Positions 1-9,307 of a DNA stretch of 64,000 nucleotides are shown piece after piece (position 1 is the first letter of the stretch; each line of letters opens with the position of its first letter). Source of the DNA: Gulosibacter chungangensis. GTDB lineage: Bacteria > Actinomycetota > Actinomycetes > Actinomycetales > Microbacteriaceae. The stretch lies in NCBI RefSeq assembly GCF_008831155.1, contig NZ_WBKB01000002.1, positions 310,001-374,000 on the forward strand, given 5' to 3'. The position numbers and the translations under genes are program-made. The notes beneath the pieces were generated by a model, which searched no databases, had not been told where the DNA came from, and saw only the letters and a program-made list of their open reading frames with translations.

Positions 1-554
1 CGGGTGCCTATACCGGAGATATTTCGGGAGAGTTTATTCGGACGCTGGGTGCCCGGTACGCACTCGTCGGCCACTCTGAACGACGCACGATTCACGGTGA
101 GGATGATGAGATCTGTCGGGCAAAAGTGAACGCCGCACTTCGACACGAACTCGTGCCCGTGCTGTGCGTAGGGGAAAGCCTCGAGGAGCGCGAGGCATCC
201 GCTAACCCAGCTGATGTCTCGATCAAGCAGCTCAAAGCGGGGCTGGCAGACGTAACGCCGGGAACCGAAATCGTGATCGCCTATGAACCCGTTTGGGCGA
301 TCGGTACCGGTCAAGTCGCCACTGCCGAACAAGCGCAGGAAGTCTGCGCCGCCCTGCGTGGCGCGCTCGCCGAGCAACTCGGCGAAGAGACCGCAGCGGC
401 CACGCGCATCCTCTATGGCGGTTCGGTCAAGCCGGGGAATGTGGCGAGCATCATGCGTGAACCTGATATTGATGGTGCACTCATTGGCGGCGCGAGCTTG
501 AGCATCGAAGATTTCTCCTCGATCATTCGATACCGTTCGCACGTCGGCGCGTAG
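1..554 (+). CDS. tpiA: Triosephosphate isomerase, 5' end cut off
   Basis: Interconverts dihydroxyacetone phosphate and glyceraldehyde 3-phosphate in glycolysis, in the cytoplasm. The reading frame is open from base 3 and begins at GAYTGDIS, so the N-terminal part of about 70 residues lies outside the window. The catalytic histidine is in GHSERR, the catalytic glutamate in AYEPVWAIGTG, and the phosphate-binding loop is seen as GGSVKPGN and IGGASL. In actinobacteria tpiA normally closes a gapA-pgk-tpiA operon, and a strong hairpin follows here, which fits. The protein is complete at its C terminus. The call is secure. Confidence 0.97.
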   Translation, partial: GAYTGDISGEFIRTLGARYALVGHSERRTIHGEDDEICRAKVNAALRHELVPVLCVGESLEEREASANPADVSIKQLKAGLADVTPGTEIVIAYEPVWAIGTGQVATAEQAQEVCAALRGALAEQLGEETAAATRILYGGSVKPGNVASIMREPDIDGALIGGASLSIEDFSSIIRYRSHVGA

Positions 555-576
555 ATTCAGATCTATCGCCTATACT

Positions 577-602
577 CGGACGGGGCCAATTGGCCCCGTC
601 CG
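577..602 (+). terminator. Intrinsic terminator after tpiA
   Basis: A perfect 26-base palindrome with 13-base arms (cggacggggccaa and its complement), followed by the T-rich tttgattt. It lies 23 bases after the tpiA stop and fits a Rho-independent terminator. TATACT at 571-576, just before it, resembles a -10 box, so secG may have its own promoter with this hairpin near its 5' end; no good -35 was found. Confidence 0.75.
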
Positions 603-627
603 TTTGATTTCCCGCTGAAAGGCCCTC

Positions 628-885
628 GTGGATATTCTCCTCGTCATCCTGCAGGTGATTCTCGCAATTACCAGCGTGCTGCTCATTCTGTTTATCTTGC
701 TGCACCGCGGTAAGGGCGGGGGCCTCAGCGACATGTTTGGCGGTGGCATCACCTCGAGTGCTTCCTCTTCGGGCGTGGCCGAAAAGAATTTGAACCGGAT
801 GACCACCTGGACCCTAGTGATCTGGATCGTGGCGATCGTCCTCATGGGTGTACTTTCTAAGTTCACGACCCCGGGCCTGTACTAG
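628..885 (+). CDS. secG: Preprotein translocase subunit SecG
   Basis: Small membrane subunit of the SecYEG protein-export channel. The 85-residue protein has a first membrane helix at about residues 2-25, the family motif LLHRGKGGGLSDMFGGG, and a second helix at about 52-75. The length fits actinobacterial SecG (75-90). The GTG start at 628 is chosen because AAAGG lies five bases upstream and no earlier in-frame start has a comparable site. The position between tpiA and the pentose phosphate genes is conserved in actinobacteria. Confidence 0.95.
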   Translation: MDILLVILQVILAITSVLLILFILLHRGKGGGLSDMFGGGITSSASSSGVAEKNLNRMTTWTLVIWIVAIVLMGVLSKFTTPGLY

Positions 886-898
886 GTCTCGCACAAAA

Positions 899-941
899 CG
901 ACTTCGGGCTCCGAACCAGCATGGTTCGGAGCCCGAAGTCG
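899..941. terminator. Bidirectional terminator between secG and pgl
   Basis: A perfect 19-base-pair stem (first arm starts cgacttcgggctccgaacc) around a five-base loop, agcat. It sits between the converging ends of secG and pgl and can serve both strands. There is no clear T-tract on the plus side; on the minus side the sequence beyond the stem runs TTTTGTGC. Confidence 0.85.
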
Positions 942-950
942 ACTTAGGAG

Positions 951-1703
951 TTATTCACCGAGTGCCGCGGCGTCGGCAAACACCACAACTTCTTCTGCCG
1001 CACTCACGTGTCCGACCGGAGATTCGCTCCGACTTGCTTGACCGGAAAGCGCCAATTTGAGCGCCTCTTGTTTGCTCGCGCCGGTGGCATACACCCAACA
1101 GCACATCGCTTCCGAGAGCACCGGGAAGGTCAGTGAAATACGCTCTGCTGGTGGCTTGGGTGAATTCCTCACCGGCACAACGAGACGGTCCTCCACCTCG
1201 GTTTCGGCCGCACCTGGAAAGAGGGATGCGGTGTGACCGTCAGGTCCCATACCAAGCAGCACGAGATCGAGCGAAGGGAATCGGTTCCGATTCGAAATAC
1301 CGATGATGCGATTCAACCGGTCCGCATAGTCATTCGCCGCCTCATCGAGCGATAGACCTGAGTCACTGCCGGCAGGGATGTGCAGGTTCTCGGCTTGAAA
1401 ACCAGTTGCAGCCCGCATCGCGGTGACAATCTGGCCGGCGTTTCGTTCCGGAGTACCGCGAGGGACGAAGCGCTCGTCGGCAAACCAAACATGCACCTTG
1501 GACCAGTCAAGACCGTAGTCATTGGCAACGTCAATAATCCGGGGGAGCGCGCGGTCTGCGAACGATCCGCCAGACAGTGCAACGTGTACCACTTTCGCTT
1601 CGTGTACACGATCGAGTAGATAGGCGGCCGTTTCTTCGGCCAGTGCCTGGTCAACTGCCACAATGTCTTCGCCGCGAACAATTCGGGCGGTGCTGAGATC
1701 CAT
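951..1703 (-). CDS. pgl: 6-phosphogluconolactonase
   Basis: Hydrolyses 6-phosphogluconolactone to 6-phosphogluconate, the second step of the oxidative pentose phosphate pathway. At 250 residues it has the usual length. Family motifs are LALSGGSFADRALP near the N terminus, VHVWFADERFVP in the middle (substrate-binding region) and LLGMGPDGHTASLFPG. The ATG start has GGAGGG a few bases upstream. It is the last gene of zwf-opcA-pgl and starts 14 bases after opcA ends, so the three are almost certainly co-transcribed. Confidence 0.96.
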   Translation of the reverse strand: MDLSTARIVRGEDIVAVDQALAEETAAYLLDRVHEAKVVHVALSGGSFADRALPRIIDVANDYGLDWSKVHVWFADERFVPRGTPERNAGQIVTAMRAATGFQAENLHIPAGSDSGLSLDEAANDYADRLNRIIGISNRNRFPSLDLVLLGMGPDGHTASLFPGAAETEVEDRLVVPVRNSPKPPAERISLTFPVLSEAMCCWVYATGASKQEALKLALSGQASRSESPVGHVSAAEEVVVFADAAALGE

Positions 1704-1717
1704 ATTCCCTCCTGGAA

Positions 1718-2653
1718 CTACTTCAACTCATCAAGTTGCAGTTCGTCCGTGCCCTGGAGGAGTGCTGCTTCATAGACCGGATCCTGCGCCAGTGAGCGCA
1801 ACTCTTCCGAAAGGACATCAAACCGATCACGCAACATGAGCGGGACGATTTGATCAGGATATCCGGTCTGCCGCAGGCGTGCAGTGTCGTGAGCGAGCCG
1901 TTCAAGTTCAATGGCGCCGGAATCACGAAACAGGCGAATCGAGCGCAGGTTGCCGGGCAAATTATCTTCCTGCACCAAGATCTCGACCGGTACCTTCAAG
2001 TAGTGCCGGAACCATCCTGCCAAGAGAAGAATTCCCGAGGACACTCGCCCACCGACAATCTCCACCGACTGCACTTGTTCATAGGGCGGTTGGTCGAGCA
2101 CTGCCGCGATTTGGGCGCGCCAGCGCGTAAGTCGAGTCCACGCGAGGTTCGCGTCCCCTGGGACATAGCCATCGCGGAGCTGGCGAATCGACTCGAACCC
2201 ATCCGGGTGGTCGTGGGTGTCGACGATCCGGAGTTGCGCGAGCATACCGATGGGGGACTCTGACGGCGCATCGCAGTCGGAGCCGGGCCACCAAGCAACC
2301 ACGGGTGCGTCCGGGAGCAAGAGCGCCTGGATGAGGGTCTCCGGGTCGTCTGCGGTCTCACCGGTGGCATGAAGCACGATGACTTCACTGGCGCCTGCGT
2401 CTGAGCCAATGCGAATTTCTGCGTCGAGGCGAGCGCCACCACCATTCGGGTAGGCGTGGATCACGATGACGCGCATGGGGTGTTCACCGGACGCGTGGTT
2501 GGCCGCCAGGATGGCTTCTTCATTCAGTTGGTCATCTGAGATGACGACCAGGGTCAATACGCGACCGAGAGCCACAGCACCGCCGTCTTCGCGGAGCCGA
2601 AGAAGTTCGCGAGCGACCTCGTTCGTGGTGGTGTTATACAGTTTTGTGATCAC
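1718..2653 (-). CDS. opcA: Glucose-6-phosphate dehydrogenase assembly protein OpcA
   Basis: Accessory protein of glucose-6-phosphate dehydrogenase, needed for its activity or assembly in cyanobacteria and actinobacteria. The 311-residue protein has the typical opening ITKLYNTTTNEVARELLRLR and the conserved stretch VVAWWPGSDCDAPSESPIG. The GTG at 2653 is preferred over a TTG four codons earlier: it has GGAGG five bases before it and overlaps the zwf stop codon as GTGA, the usual sign of translational coupling. It follows zwf, as in other actinobacteria. Confidence 0.95.
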   Translation of the reverse strand: MITKLYNTTTNEVARELLRLREDGGAVALGRVLTLVVISDDQLNEEAILAANHASGEHPMRVIVIHAYPNGGGARLDAEIRIGSDAGASEVIVLHATGETADDPETLIQALLLPDAPVVAWWPGSDCDAPSESPIGMLAQLRIVDTHDHPDGFESIRQLRDGYVPGDANLAWTRLTRWRAQIAAVLDQPPYEQVQSVEIVGGRVSSGILLLAGWFRHYLKVPVEILVQEDNLPGNLRSIRLFRDSGAIELERLAHDTARLRQTGYPDQIVPLMLRDRFDVLSEELRSLAQDPVYEAALLQGTDELQLDELK

Positions 2654-4188
2654 GGGCGCCTCCAAGTCCGGCCGTCACGGCGGAGCAACTGATCTGCGGA
2701 AGCCGGCCCCCAAGAGCCAGGCTTGTATGCCTCGGGCACACCGTTGGCGGCCCAGAATTCCTCTACGGGGTCAAGGATGCGCCAGGACTGTTCTACTTCT
2801 TCATGGCGGGGGAAGAGCGGCGGGTCACCGAGCAGCACGTCGAGGATCAGCCGCTCATAGGCCTCTGGGCTGGATTCAGTAAAGGCGTGCCCGTAACCCA
2901 TGTCCATCGTGACATCGCGAACTTGCATTCCGGCTCCGGGTACCTTTGAGCCGAAGCGCAGGGTAACTCCCTCATCAGGCTGCACACGAATAACCAATGC
3001 ATTGGGGCCTAGCGAAGCACGCTCGGAAGGCGCGAAGAGATACTCCGGAGCGCCCTTGAACGTCACCGCAATTTCGGTCACCCGTCGGCCCAGGCGCTTA
3101 CCGGCGCGCAGGTAGAAGGGCACACCCATCCAGCGGCGATTGTCGATTTCTAGGCGCAGTGCCGCGTAGGTTTCAGTTTTGGATTGCGGATTCATGCCGT
3201 CTTCATCGAGGAAGCCGCGAACCTGCTGACCGCCTTGCCAACCCGAACTGTACTGACCGCGGGCTGTCGTGGCTGCGAGGTCATCACCAAGCCGGACTGC
3301 AGCGAGAACCTTTTCCTTCTCAGCGCGCAGGTCCCGTGCGCCAAAGGTCAGCGGTTCTTCCATTGCGGTGAGCGCGAGCAGCTGGAGGAGGTGGTTTTGA
3401 ATCACATCACGAGCGGCACCGACGCCGTCATAGTATCCGGCACGACCGGATACCCCGATATCCTCGGCCATGGTGATCTGGACGTGGTCTACCCAATTCG
3501 CGTTCCAGAGCGGTTCAAACATCGTGTTTGCAAAGCGCAGGGCGAGGATGTTCTGGACGGTCTCTTTACCGAGGTAGTGATCGATGCGGAAAATAGCATC
3601 GCTCGGGAATACAGACTCAACGATGTCGTTGAGTTCGCGGGCGGATTGCAAATCATGCCCGAAAGGCTTCTCGATAATCACCCGTCGCCAAGATGCCTCG
3701 TTGTCGTTTGCGAGGCCGGAGCGTCGTAACTGGGCGGTAACGATGGGGAAGTCCCGAGGCGGTATCGACAGGTAGAACGCGTGATTACCGCGGGTACCGT
3801 GAGTCTCTTTAAGTTCGTCAAGCGTTTCGCGGAGCGTGTCGAACGCGGCGTCATCATCGAACTCACCGCTGACAAAACGCATACCCGCCGAAAGTTGTCG
3901 CCAGACCTCTTCATTCCAGGGTGTACGAGCGTGTTTGCGAGCATTCTCACGGACAAACGCGCGGAACTGGTCGTCGGTCCAGGCGCGTCGACCGAAGCCA
4001 ACGAGACCGAATGACGGCGAGAGCAGTCCACGGTTTCCTAAGTCGTAAATCGCGGGAAGAAGCTTCTTCCGGCTAAGGTCGCCGGTGACGCCAAAGAGGA
4101 CGACGCTTGAAGGCCCGGCAATGCGGTCCAGTCGGCGCTCGCCCTCCGGGCGAAGGGGGTTCATTCCCGGTGCAATTGTCTGTGGCAA
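2650..4188 (-). CDS. zwf: Glucose-6-phosphate dehydrogenase
   Basis: Oxidises glucose 6-phosphate to 6-phosphogluconolactone with NADP+, the entry to the pentose phosphate pathway. The nucleotide-binding motif GVTGDLSRKKL and the active-site motif RIDHYLGKETVQN are intact. The start is uncertain. The longest frame begins with TTG at 4245 but would include the pgi terminator. The TTG at 4188 (512 residues, opening MPQTIAPGMNPLR) resembles the family N terminus best; the ATG at 4164 is the alternative. The stop overlaps the opcA start by four bases. Confidence 0.96.
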   Translation of the reverse strand: MPQTIAPGMNPLRPEGERRLDRIAGPSSVVLFGVTGDLSRKKLLPAIYDLGNRGLLSPSFGLVGFGRRAWTDDQFRAFVRENARKHARTPWNEEVWRQLSAGMRFVSGEFDDDAAFDTLRETLDELKETHGTRGNHAFYLSIPPRDFPIVTAQLRRSGLANDNEASWRRVIIEKPFGHDLQSARELNDIVESVFPSDAIFRIDHYLGKETVQNILALRFANTMFEPLWNANWVDHVQITMAEDIGVSGRAGYYDGVGAARDVIQNHLLQLLALTAMEEPLTFGARDLRAEKEKVLAAVRLGDDLAATTARGQYSSGWQGGQQVRGFLDEDGMNPQSKTETYAALRLEIDNRRWMGVPFYLRAGKRLGRRVTEIAVTFKGAPEYLFAPSERASLGPNALVIRVQPDEGVTLRFGSKVPGAGMQVRDVTMDMGYGHAFTESSPEAYERLILDVLLGDPPLFPRHEEVEQSWRILDPVEEFWAANGVPEAYKPGSWGPASADQLLRRDGRTWRRP

Positions 4189-4206
4189 GGGTTCACTTTC
4201 ATTGCA

Positions 4207-4236
4207 GGCGGGGCGGTAGCTCGCTACCGCCCCGCC
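4207..4236 (-). terminator. Hairpin terminator after pgi
   Basis: Perfect 14-base inverted repeat (ggcggggcggtagc and its complement) separated by two bases. It lies 22 bases after the pgi stop on the minus strand and before the zwf start, so it probably ends the tkt-tal-pgi unit and zwf-opcA-pgl needs its own promoter or readthrough. No T-tract follows. Confidence 0.7.
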
Positions 4237-4257
4237 ATGGGTCAATTGAATGTCGTG

Positions 4258-5859
4258 CTAGACGTTGCGCAGCGCTTCCAATAGCTGCTGCGCACCCGCT
4301 TCAGGGTCCGTGAGCTCGAGTCGAAGCACGGGCATCCCGTGGCCTTCCAGCACGGTAGCGTCTCCGGCAGCCTGAGCCTGAATGAGCTGGCCGAAGGTGA
4401 AGGGACGCTCGGAAATCGCCAAATCCGAGGACTCGTTCGTGGTGATCTGCAGGAAGGCTCCTACACGCGGACCACCCTTGTGGAATTGGCCGGTCGAGTG
4501 CAGGAAACGTGGCGCCCAACCGAAGGTGACTGGCCGGCGCGCGCGGTGTGCGATGGCTTCGCGGACCTCGGCGAGTTCAGGCTGACCGATGCGGTCGGCA
4601 TAGGCCTGCACCGCCACGTAGCCGTGCTCAGGGAGTTGCGCGAGTAGCGCTTCGATTGCTCCAAGCACATCAGACTGCCCGCTGACCACGCTGCTTGTGC
4701 CCCGAACCGCGATGTTTCCCTCTTCGAAAACCGGTGCTTCTGGTTCCGGCGTGGCGTCGAGAAGCTCGCGCGCCGCAGCCTTTGCCGATTCCACATCAGG
4801 TTGGTCGAAGGGGTTGATGCCGATCACTTCACCGGCAACCGAGACGGCGACTTCCCACAGAAGCATCTGTTCGGCGAGTCCACCCGATACGTTGATCTCG
4901 TCGCCGACGGCGGGAGTATCCGCCGCGTTGGCAACAAGGCGCACGATCTGCAGGTCGGGGATCGGTAAACCGATCTCCGGTGCATCGGTGTCGAGCACGA
5001 CGGGGAGCAGTCCCTTGCCTTCCTTACCTGTCGACTCCGCGATGAGCTGTTCCGCCCAGTCACCAAAACCGACGATATCGGTACCGTCCGCGACGACACC
5101 GAGGAAGGTCTTAATTGGTTCGCCACCAGCAATGGCCGCACCCAAGAGCAGTCCCGGGTTCTGAGTCGAATCCTGCGCGAGTTCTTCGGATACGGACTGT
5201 GCTTCGGCAAGGAACGCGGCAATGTCGAGACCAGCGAGCCCGGCGGGCACCAAGCCAAATGCGGTCAGCGCCGAAAAACGCCCACCGACACTCGGGTCAG
5301 CGAGGAAGACTGAGTAGCCAGCCTCCCGCGATGCCTGCTCAAGGGGTGAGCCGGGGTCTGTAACAACCACGATGCGTTCGGCAGGGTTAATGCCGGCGGC
5401 CTCGAACGCAGTTACGAATGCCCGACGCTGCGAGTCCGTCTCAACGGTTGAACCCGACTTTGAGGAAACCACGATTGCGGTGCGCTCAATGTCCTGAGCG
5501 AGCGCACGGCGCACCTGTGCGGGGTTGGTGGAATCAAGCACGTCGAGGTCAATACCCGCGGTGCGAGTCATGACCTCGGGCGCGAGCGAAGAACCGCCCA
5601 TGCCGCACAGCACAATGCGGTCAACACCCTTTTCGGCAAGGGATTCCTTGAGAGCGAGGATCTCGGCCACCAAAGGCTCCGAGACCGCCGCGGCCTTGGT
5701 CCAGCCCAGGCGCTTCGAGGATTCTTCCTCAGCCGCGGGACCCCAGAGGGTCGCGTCCTCAGCGAACAGTCGGCTCGCAAACTTATCGTCGACGAGTCGA
5801 TCAAGATGCCGCTTGGCGGCTGCGGAAGCAGAACCGGATGTGGAGACTTTGATGGCCAT
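4258..5859 (-). CDS. pgi: Glucose-6-phosphate isomerase
   Basis: Interconverts glucose 6-phosphate and fructose 6-phosphate, linking glycolysis to the pentose phosphate pathway. The 533-residue protein has sugar isomerase (SIS) features: VLCGMGGSSLAPEVM at about residue 83, the serine-rich phosphate loop VVSSKSGSTVET at about 130, and the GGRFSALTAFGLVP active-site segment at about 192. ATG start with AAGAAGAG upstream. It belongs to a divergent actinobacterial Pgi group rather than the E. coli type. Its position inside the pentose phosphate cluster differs from the mycobacterial order, where pgi lies elsewhere. Confidence 0.92.
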   Translation of the reverse strand: MAIKVSTSGSASAAAKRHLDRLVDDKFASRLFAEDATLWGPAAEEESSKRLGWTKAAAVSEPLVAEILALKESLAEKGVDRIVLCGMGGSSLAPEVMTRTAGIDLDVLDSTNPAQVRRALAQDIERTAIVVSSKSGSTVETDSQRRAFVTAFEAAGINPAERIVVVTDPGSPLEQASREAGYSVFLADPSVGGRFSALTAFGLVPAGLAGLDIAAFLAEAQSVSEELAQDSTQNPGLLLGAAIAGGEPIKTFLGVVADGTDIVGFGDWAEQLIAESTGKEGKGLLPVVLDTDAPEIGLPIPDLQIVRLVANAADTPAVGDEINVSGGLAEQMLLWEVAVSVAGEVIGINPFDQPDVESAKAAARELLDATPEPEAPVFEEGNIAVRGTSSVVSGQSDVLGAIEALLAQLPEHGYVAVQAYADRIGQPELAEVREAIAHRARRPVTFGWAPRFLHSTGQFHKGGPRVGAFLQITTNESSDLAISERPFTFGQLIQAQAAGDATVLEGHGMPVLRLELTDPEAGAQQLLEALRNV

Positions 5860-5903
5860 ACACTCTTCTTTCTTAGAAGGGCTTACGTGGAAATCGGGAC
5901 TAC

Positions 5904-7013
5904 CTAGCGCGCCTGTTCGAGCTGGCTCGAAACCGCTTGCTTGAGTTCATCCCAAGCGGTAACGAACTTTTCAACTCCCTCATCTTCGAGCTGCTGAGTA
6001 ACTTCAGTGTAGGAAATACCCAGCTTGTCAATCGCGTCGAGGAGCTTATTGGCGTCGTGGTACGAGTCGCGCACGACGTCGCCGCGGATCTCACCGTGGT
6101 CGGCAACCGCTTCAAGGGTCTTCTCAGGCACGGTGTTGACGGTGTTGTCGACGACGAGTTCGACCACGTAGAGCGTGTCGGGGAGCGAAGGGTCCTTGAC
6201 ACCGGTGGATGCCCACAGTGGGCGCTGCAGACGGGCACCAGCGGTCCTCAGCGTCTTTGCGCGTTCCGAGGCGTTTGCCTCTTCGAATACCTGATACGCC
6301 AGACGTGCATTCGCAACGCCGGCCTGACCCTTGAGTGCGACGGCTTCCTCGCTGCCGATGGCGTCGAGACGCTTGTCGATTTCAACGTCCACTCGGGACA
6401 CGAAGAAGGAGGCGACCGAGTGCACCTTCGAGATATCAACGCCGCGCTCGACGGCCTGCTCGAGGCCGGTGAAGTAGGCGTTGATGACCTCGCGGTAGCG
6501 GGGCAGCGAGAAGATGAGCGTCACGTTGACGGAGATACCGGATGCCGTTACCTCGGTGATTGCCGGCAGCCCAGCTTCGGTTGCAGGAATCTTAATCATG
6601 ACGTTCTCGCGGCCGACCTTCTCGTAGAGAAGTTTGGCTTCGGCGATCGTTGCCTCAGTGTCGTTCGCAAGCAGCGGCGATACCTCGATCGAAACCCGGC
6701 CATCGACGCCATCCGTGGCGTCGTACTGCGGGCGCAGCACGTCGCAAGCACGACGTACGTCTTCGGTGGTGATCTCGATGATCGCCTCGTCGACATTCGT
6801 ACCGGCTGCCGCGAGGTCCTTGACCTGAGCGGCGTACGCCTCGCCCTTGGAGAGGGCGTTCGAGAAGATCGAGGGGTTGGTGGTGACACCAACCACATTG
6901 CGTTCTGCGATCAGGTTGGTGAGCGAGTCACCGTCAAGGCGTTCGCGGGAAAGGTCGTCGAGCCAGATGCTTACGCCAGCCTTGGCGAGTGCTTCGGTGT
7001 TCTGATTGGTCAT
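5904..7013 (-). CDS. tal: Transaldolase
   Basis: Transfers a dihydroxyacetone unit between sedoheptulose 7-phosphate and glyceraldehyde 3-phosphate in the non-oxidative pentose phosphate pathway. 369 residues, as in the long actinobacterial class. Motifs are [12 protein letters not shown] near residue 42, the Schiff-base lysine in [12 protein letters not shown] at about 138, and a conserved [16 protein letters not shown] segment. The ATG start has GAGGAG upstream. It follows tkt by 61 bases and precedes pgi by 44, so the three probably form one operon. Confidence 0.97.
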   Translation of the reverse strand: MTNQNTEALAKAGVSIWLDDLSRERLDGDSLTNLIAERNVVGVTTNPSIFSNALSKGEAYAAQVKDLAAAGTNVDEAIIEITTEDVRRACDVLRPQYDATDGVDGRVSIEVSPLLANDTEATIAEAKLLYEKVGRENVMIKIPATEAGLPAITEVTASGISVNVTLIFSLPRYREVINAYFTGLEQAVERGVDISKVHSVASFFVSRVDVEIDKRLDAIGSEEAVALKGQAGVANARLAYQVFEEANASERAKTLRTAGARLQRPLWASTGVKDPSLPDTLYVVELVVDNTVNTVPEKTLEAVADHGEIRGDVVRDSYHDANKLLDAIDKLGISYTEVTQQLEDEGVEKFVTAWDELKQAVSSQLEQAR

Positions 7014-7074
7014 TATTTCTCCTCAGAAGTTATTGGTTGCTCGGCTTGGTCGAGCAGTGATTGCGCGAGGCCGC

Positions 7075-9168
7075 CTAGTTTGCGGCGAGTGATTCGCGAG
7101 CAGCCGCTACGACGGCGTCGGTGGTGATGCCGTAGCGCTCAAGCAGTTCATCGCCGTCAGCGGAGGCACCGAACTCTTCTACCGATACCGAACGACCGCG
7201 GGTGCCGAGGTACGGTGCCCAGGTGAGCGCCAGGCCGGCCTCAACGGATACTCGAGCGGTTACTGCAGCAGGGAGGACTTCTTCCTGGTACTCCGCAGAC
7301 TGCTCCGCGAACCATTCCTGGCTGGGCATCGAAACGACGCGAGTGGCCACACCTTCGGCCTCAAGAATTTCGCGCGCGGCGACTGCAAGTTGCACTTCAG
7401 ACCCGGTTGCGATCAGAACGACCTCGGGAGCACCGTTACGAGCCTCGGCAAGGATGTAACCGCCACGCGAGGTGAACGATGCGCTGGCGAGCTCGTCACC
7501 CGCTGCGGCGCCCGTACCGCGCTCGAAGACCGGGAGATCCTGGCGCGAGAGAACGAGACCGATCGGGCCACCGTTGCGACGAAGCGTTTCGAGCCAGGCC
7601 TGCGCGGTTTCGGCTCCATCGGCCGGCCGAACAATGGTGAAGTTGGGAATTGCACGCAGCGTGGTGAGGGTCTCGACAGGCTGGTGGGTCGGGCCGTCAC
7701 CACCGAGGGCGATCGAGTCGTGCGTCCACACGAAGGTGGTGGGGATATTCATCAGCGCAGCCAGACGCAGTGCTGGGCGCATGTAGTCGCTGAAGATAAG
7801 GAAGGTGCCGCCGAAAGCACGCGTGCGGCCGCCGAGGGTAATGCCGTTGAGGATCGCTGCCATTGCGTGTTCGCGAATACCGAAGTGGAGCACACGGCCG
7901 TACTTGTCACCCTGGTAGCTTGAAGTCGAGTGCTCAGCCGGAATGAAGGACTTCGCGCCTTCGATCGTGGTGTTGTTTGAGCCCGCGAGGTCTGCCGAGC
8001 CACCCCAAAGTTCGGGGAGCTTCTCGGCGAGAGCGTTGATGGTCTTTCCCGAAGCCTTACGGGTCGAGACCTTAGCTACCCCCTCAAAGCTGGGCAGCGC
8101 AGCTTCAATGTTTTCGGGCAGTTCGCCGGCTTCGAGGCGGTCAAACAGTGCCTTGCGCTCGGGCTCTCGGGCTGCCCAGTCGTCGAAGGATGCCTGCCAC
8201 TGTTCACGCTTGGGGCGAACTCGGTCGGCGAGCCCGCGCGTGTACTCGAACACGTCGGCGGGAACCGCGAAGTCTTCGTCGGGATTGAACCCGAGGATTT
8301 CTTTGGTCGCGCGAATTTCTTCGGCGCCGAGAGCAGCACCGTGCGAAGCACCGGTGTTTTGTGCATTCGGAGCGGGGTAACCGATGAAGTTCTTCAGCAC
8401 GATGATCGAAGGCTTGTCCTTCACTGCCTTCGCGCCTGCAATCGCCTCGGCAAGTGCGGGCACATCTTCGTTGACAACGTTGTCGGCGATCCAGTCCACG
8501 GTGCGGACATCCCAGCCATATGCTTCGTAACGCTTGGCAACGTCCTCGGTAAAGGAGATGTCCGTGTCATCTTCGATCGAAATCTGGTTGGCGTCGTAGA
8601 TGACGATCAGGTTCCCGAGCTGCTGGTGGCCCGCAAGGGAAGAAGCCTCGGAGGTGACACCTTCCTGGATGCAACCGTCACCAGCGAGCACGTAAACGTA
8701 GTGGTCAAAGGGGCTGGTGCCTTCGGGAGCTTCCGGGTCAAAGAGACCGCGCTCGAAGCGCTGTGAATATGCGAAGCCTACGGCGGTGGCAAGTCCCTGT
8801 CCGAGGGGGCCCGTCGTCATTTCGACGTGGTCGACGTGACCGTACTCCGGGTGGCCCGCAGTCGGCGAACCCCAAGAGCGAATGTTCTTGATGTCGTCTA
8901 GCTCGAGACCGAAGCCGCCAAGGAACAGCTGCGTGTATTGCGTCAGTGAAGTGTGGCCGTTCGAGAGAATGAAACGGTCACGGCCGATCCAATCCTTGTC
9001 CGTCGGGTCGACATTCATAACGTGCTGGTACAGCAGCGTAGCGACAGGAGCCAAACTCATTGCGGTACCAGGGTGACCACCCTTGGCCTTTTCAACGGCA
9101 TCAGCAGCAAGCAAGCGAGCCGTGTCGGCTGCGCGCTTGTCGAGTTCGGTCCATTCAATGTTGGTCAC
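7075..9168 (-). CDS. tkt: Transketolase
   Basis: Thiamine-diphosphate enzyme that moves two-carbon units between sugar phosphates in the pentose phosphate pathway. Motifs are GGHPGTAMSLAP near the N terminus, the diphosphate/metal-binding stretch starting GDGCIQEGVTSEA, and IREHAMAAILNG with the catalytic glutamate. The GTG start at 9168 gives 697 residues, the usual length, and has AAAGGAG eight bases upstream; the longer frame from a TTG at 9201 lacks such support. It is the first gene of tkt-tal-pgi and divergent from ctaB. Confidence 0.97.
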   Translation of the reverse strand: MTNIEWTELDKRAADTARLLAADAVEKAKGGHPGTAMSLAPVATLLYQHVMNVDPTDKDWIGRDRFILSNGHTSLTQYTQLFLGGFGLELDDIKNIRSWGSPTAGHPEYGHVDHVEMTTGPLGQGLATAVGFAYSQRFERGLFDPEAPEGTSPFDHYVYVLAGDGCIQEGVTSEASSLAGHQQLGNLIVIYDANQISIEDDTDISFTEDVAKRYEAYGWDVRTVDWIADNVVNEDVPALAEAIAGAKAVKDKPSIIVLKNFIGYPAPNAQNTGASHGAALGAEEIRATKEILGFNPDEDFAVPADVFEYTRGLADRVRPKREQWQASFDDWAAREPERKALFDRLEAGELPENIEAALPSFEGVAKVSTRKASGKTINALAEKLPELWGGSADLAGSNNTTIEGAKSFIPAEHSTSSYQGDKYGRVLHFGIREHAMAAILNGITLGGRTRAFGGTFLIFSDYMRPALRLAALMNIPTTFVWTHDSIALGGDGPTHQPVETLTTLRAIPNFTIVRPADGAETAQAWLETLRRNGGPIGLVLSRQDLPVFERGTGAAAGDELASASFTSRGGYILAEARNGAPEVVLIATGSEVQLAVAAREILEAEGVATRVVSMPSQEWFAEQSAEYQEEVLPAAVTARVSVEAGLALTWAPYLGTRGRSVSVEEFGASADGDELLERYGITTDAVVAAARESLAAN

Positions 9169-9307
9169 TATCGAGACTCCTTTATGCGTGGTCATTGCCA
9201 ATTGGCACCATCGGCCAGCCTACAACGGTGAAACGACGCCAGGCCATACAAGTTACTTATTACTTCCCGTGCATCACGGTAGAGTGGGAGGGATTCGGTC
9301 TTAAGGA
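9169..9307. promoter_or_regulatory. Divergent promoter region tkt / ctaB
   Basis: This 139-base gap must hold the promoters for tkt (minus) and ctaB (plus). For ctaB, TAGAGT at 9280-9285 resembles a -10 box, with TTATTA at 9257-9262 a weak -35 at 17 bases. No regulator site was recognised. Confidence 0.35.

Noticed and set aside
4189-4245. Longer zwf from TTG 4245
   Set aside because: Would translate the perfect pgi terminator hairpin and adds residues not seen in the family.
5937-7127. 396-codon open frame opposite tal
   Set aside because: Shadow of transaldolase; crosses the tal start region and shows no domain.
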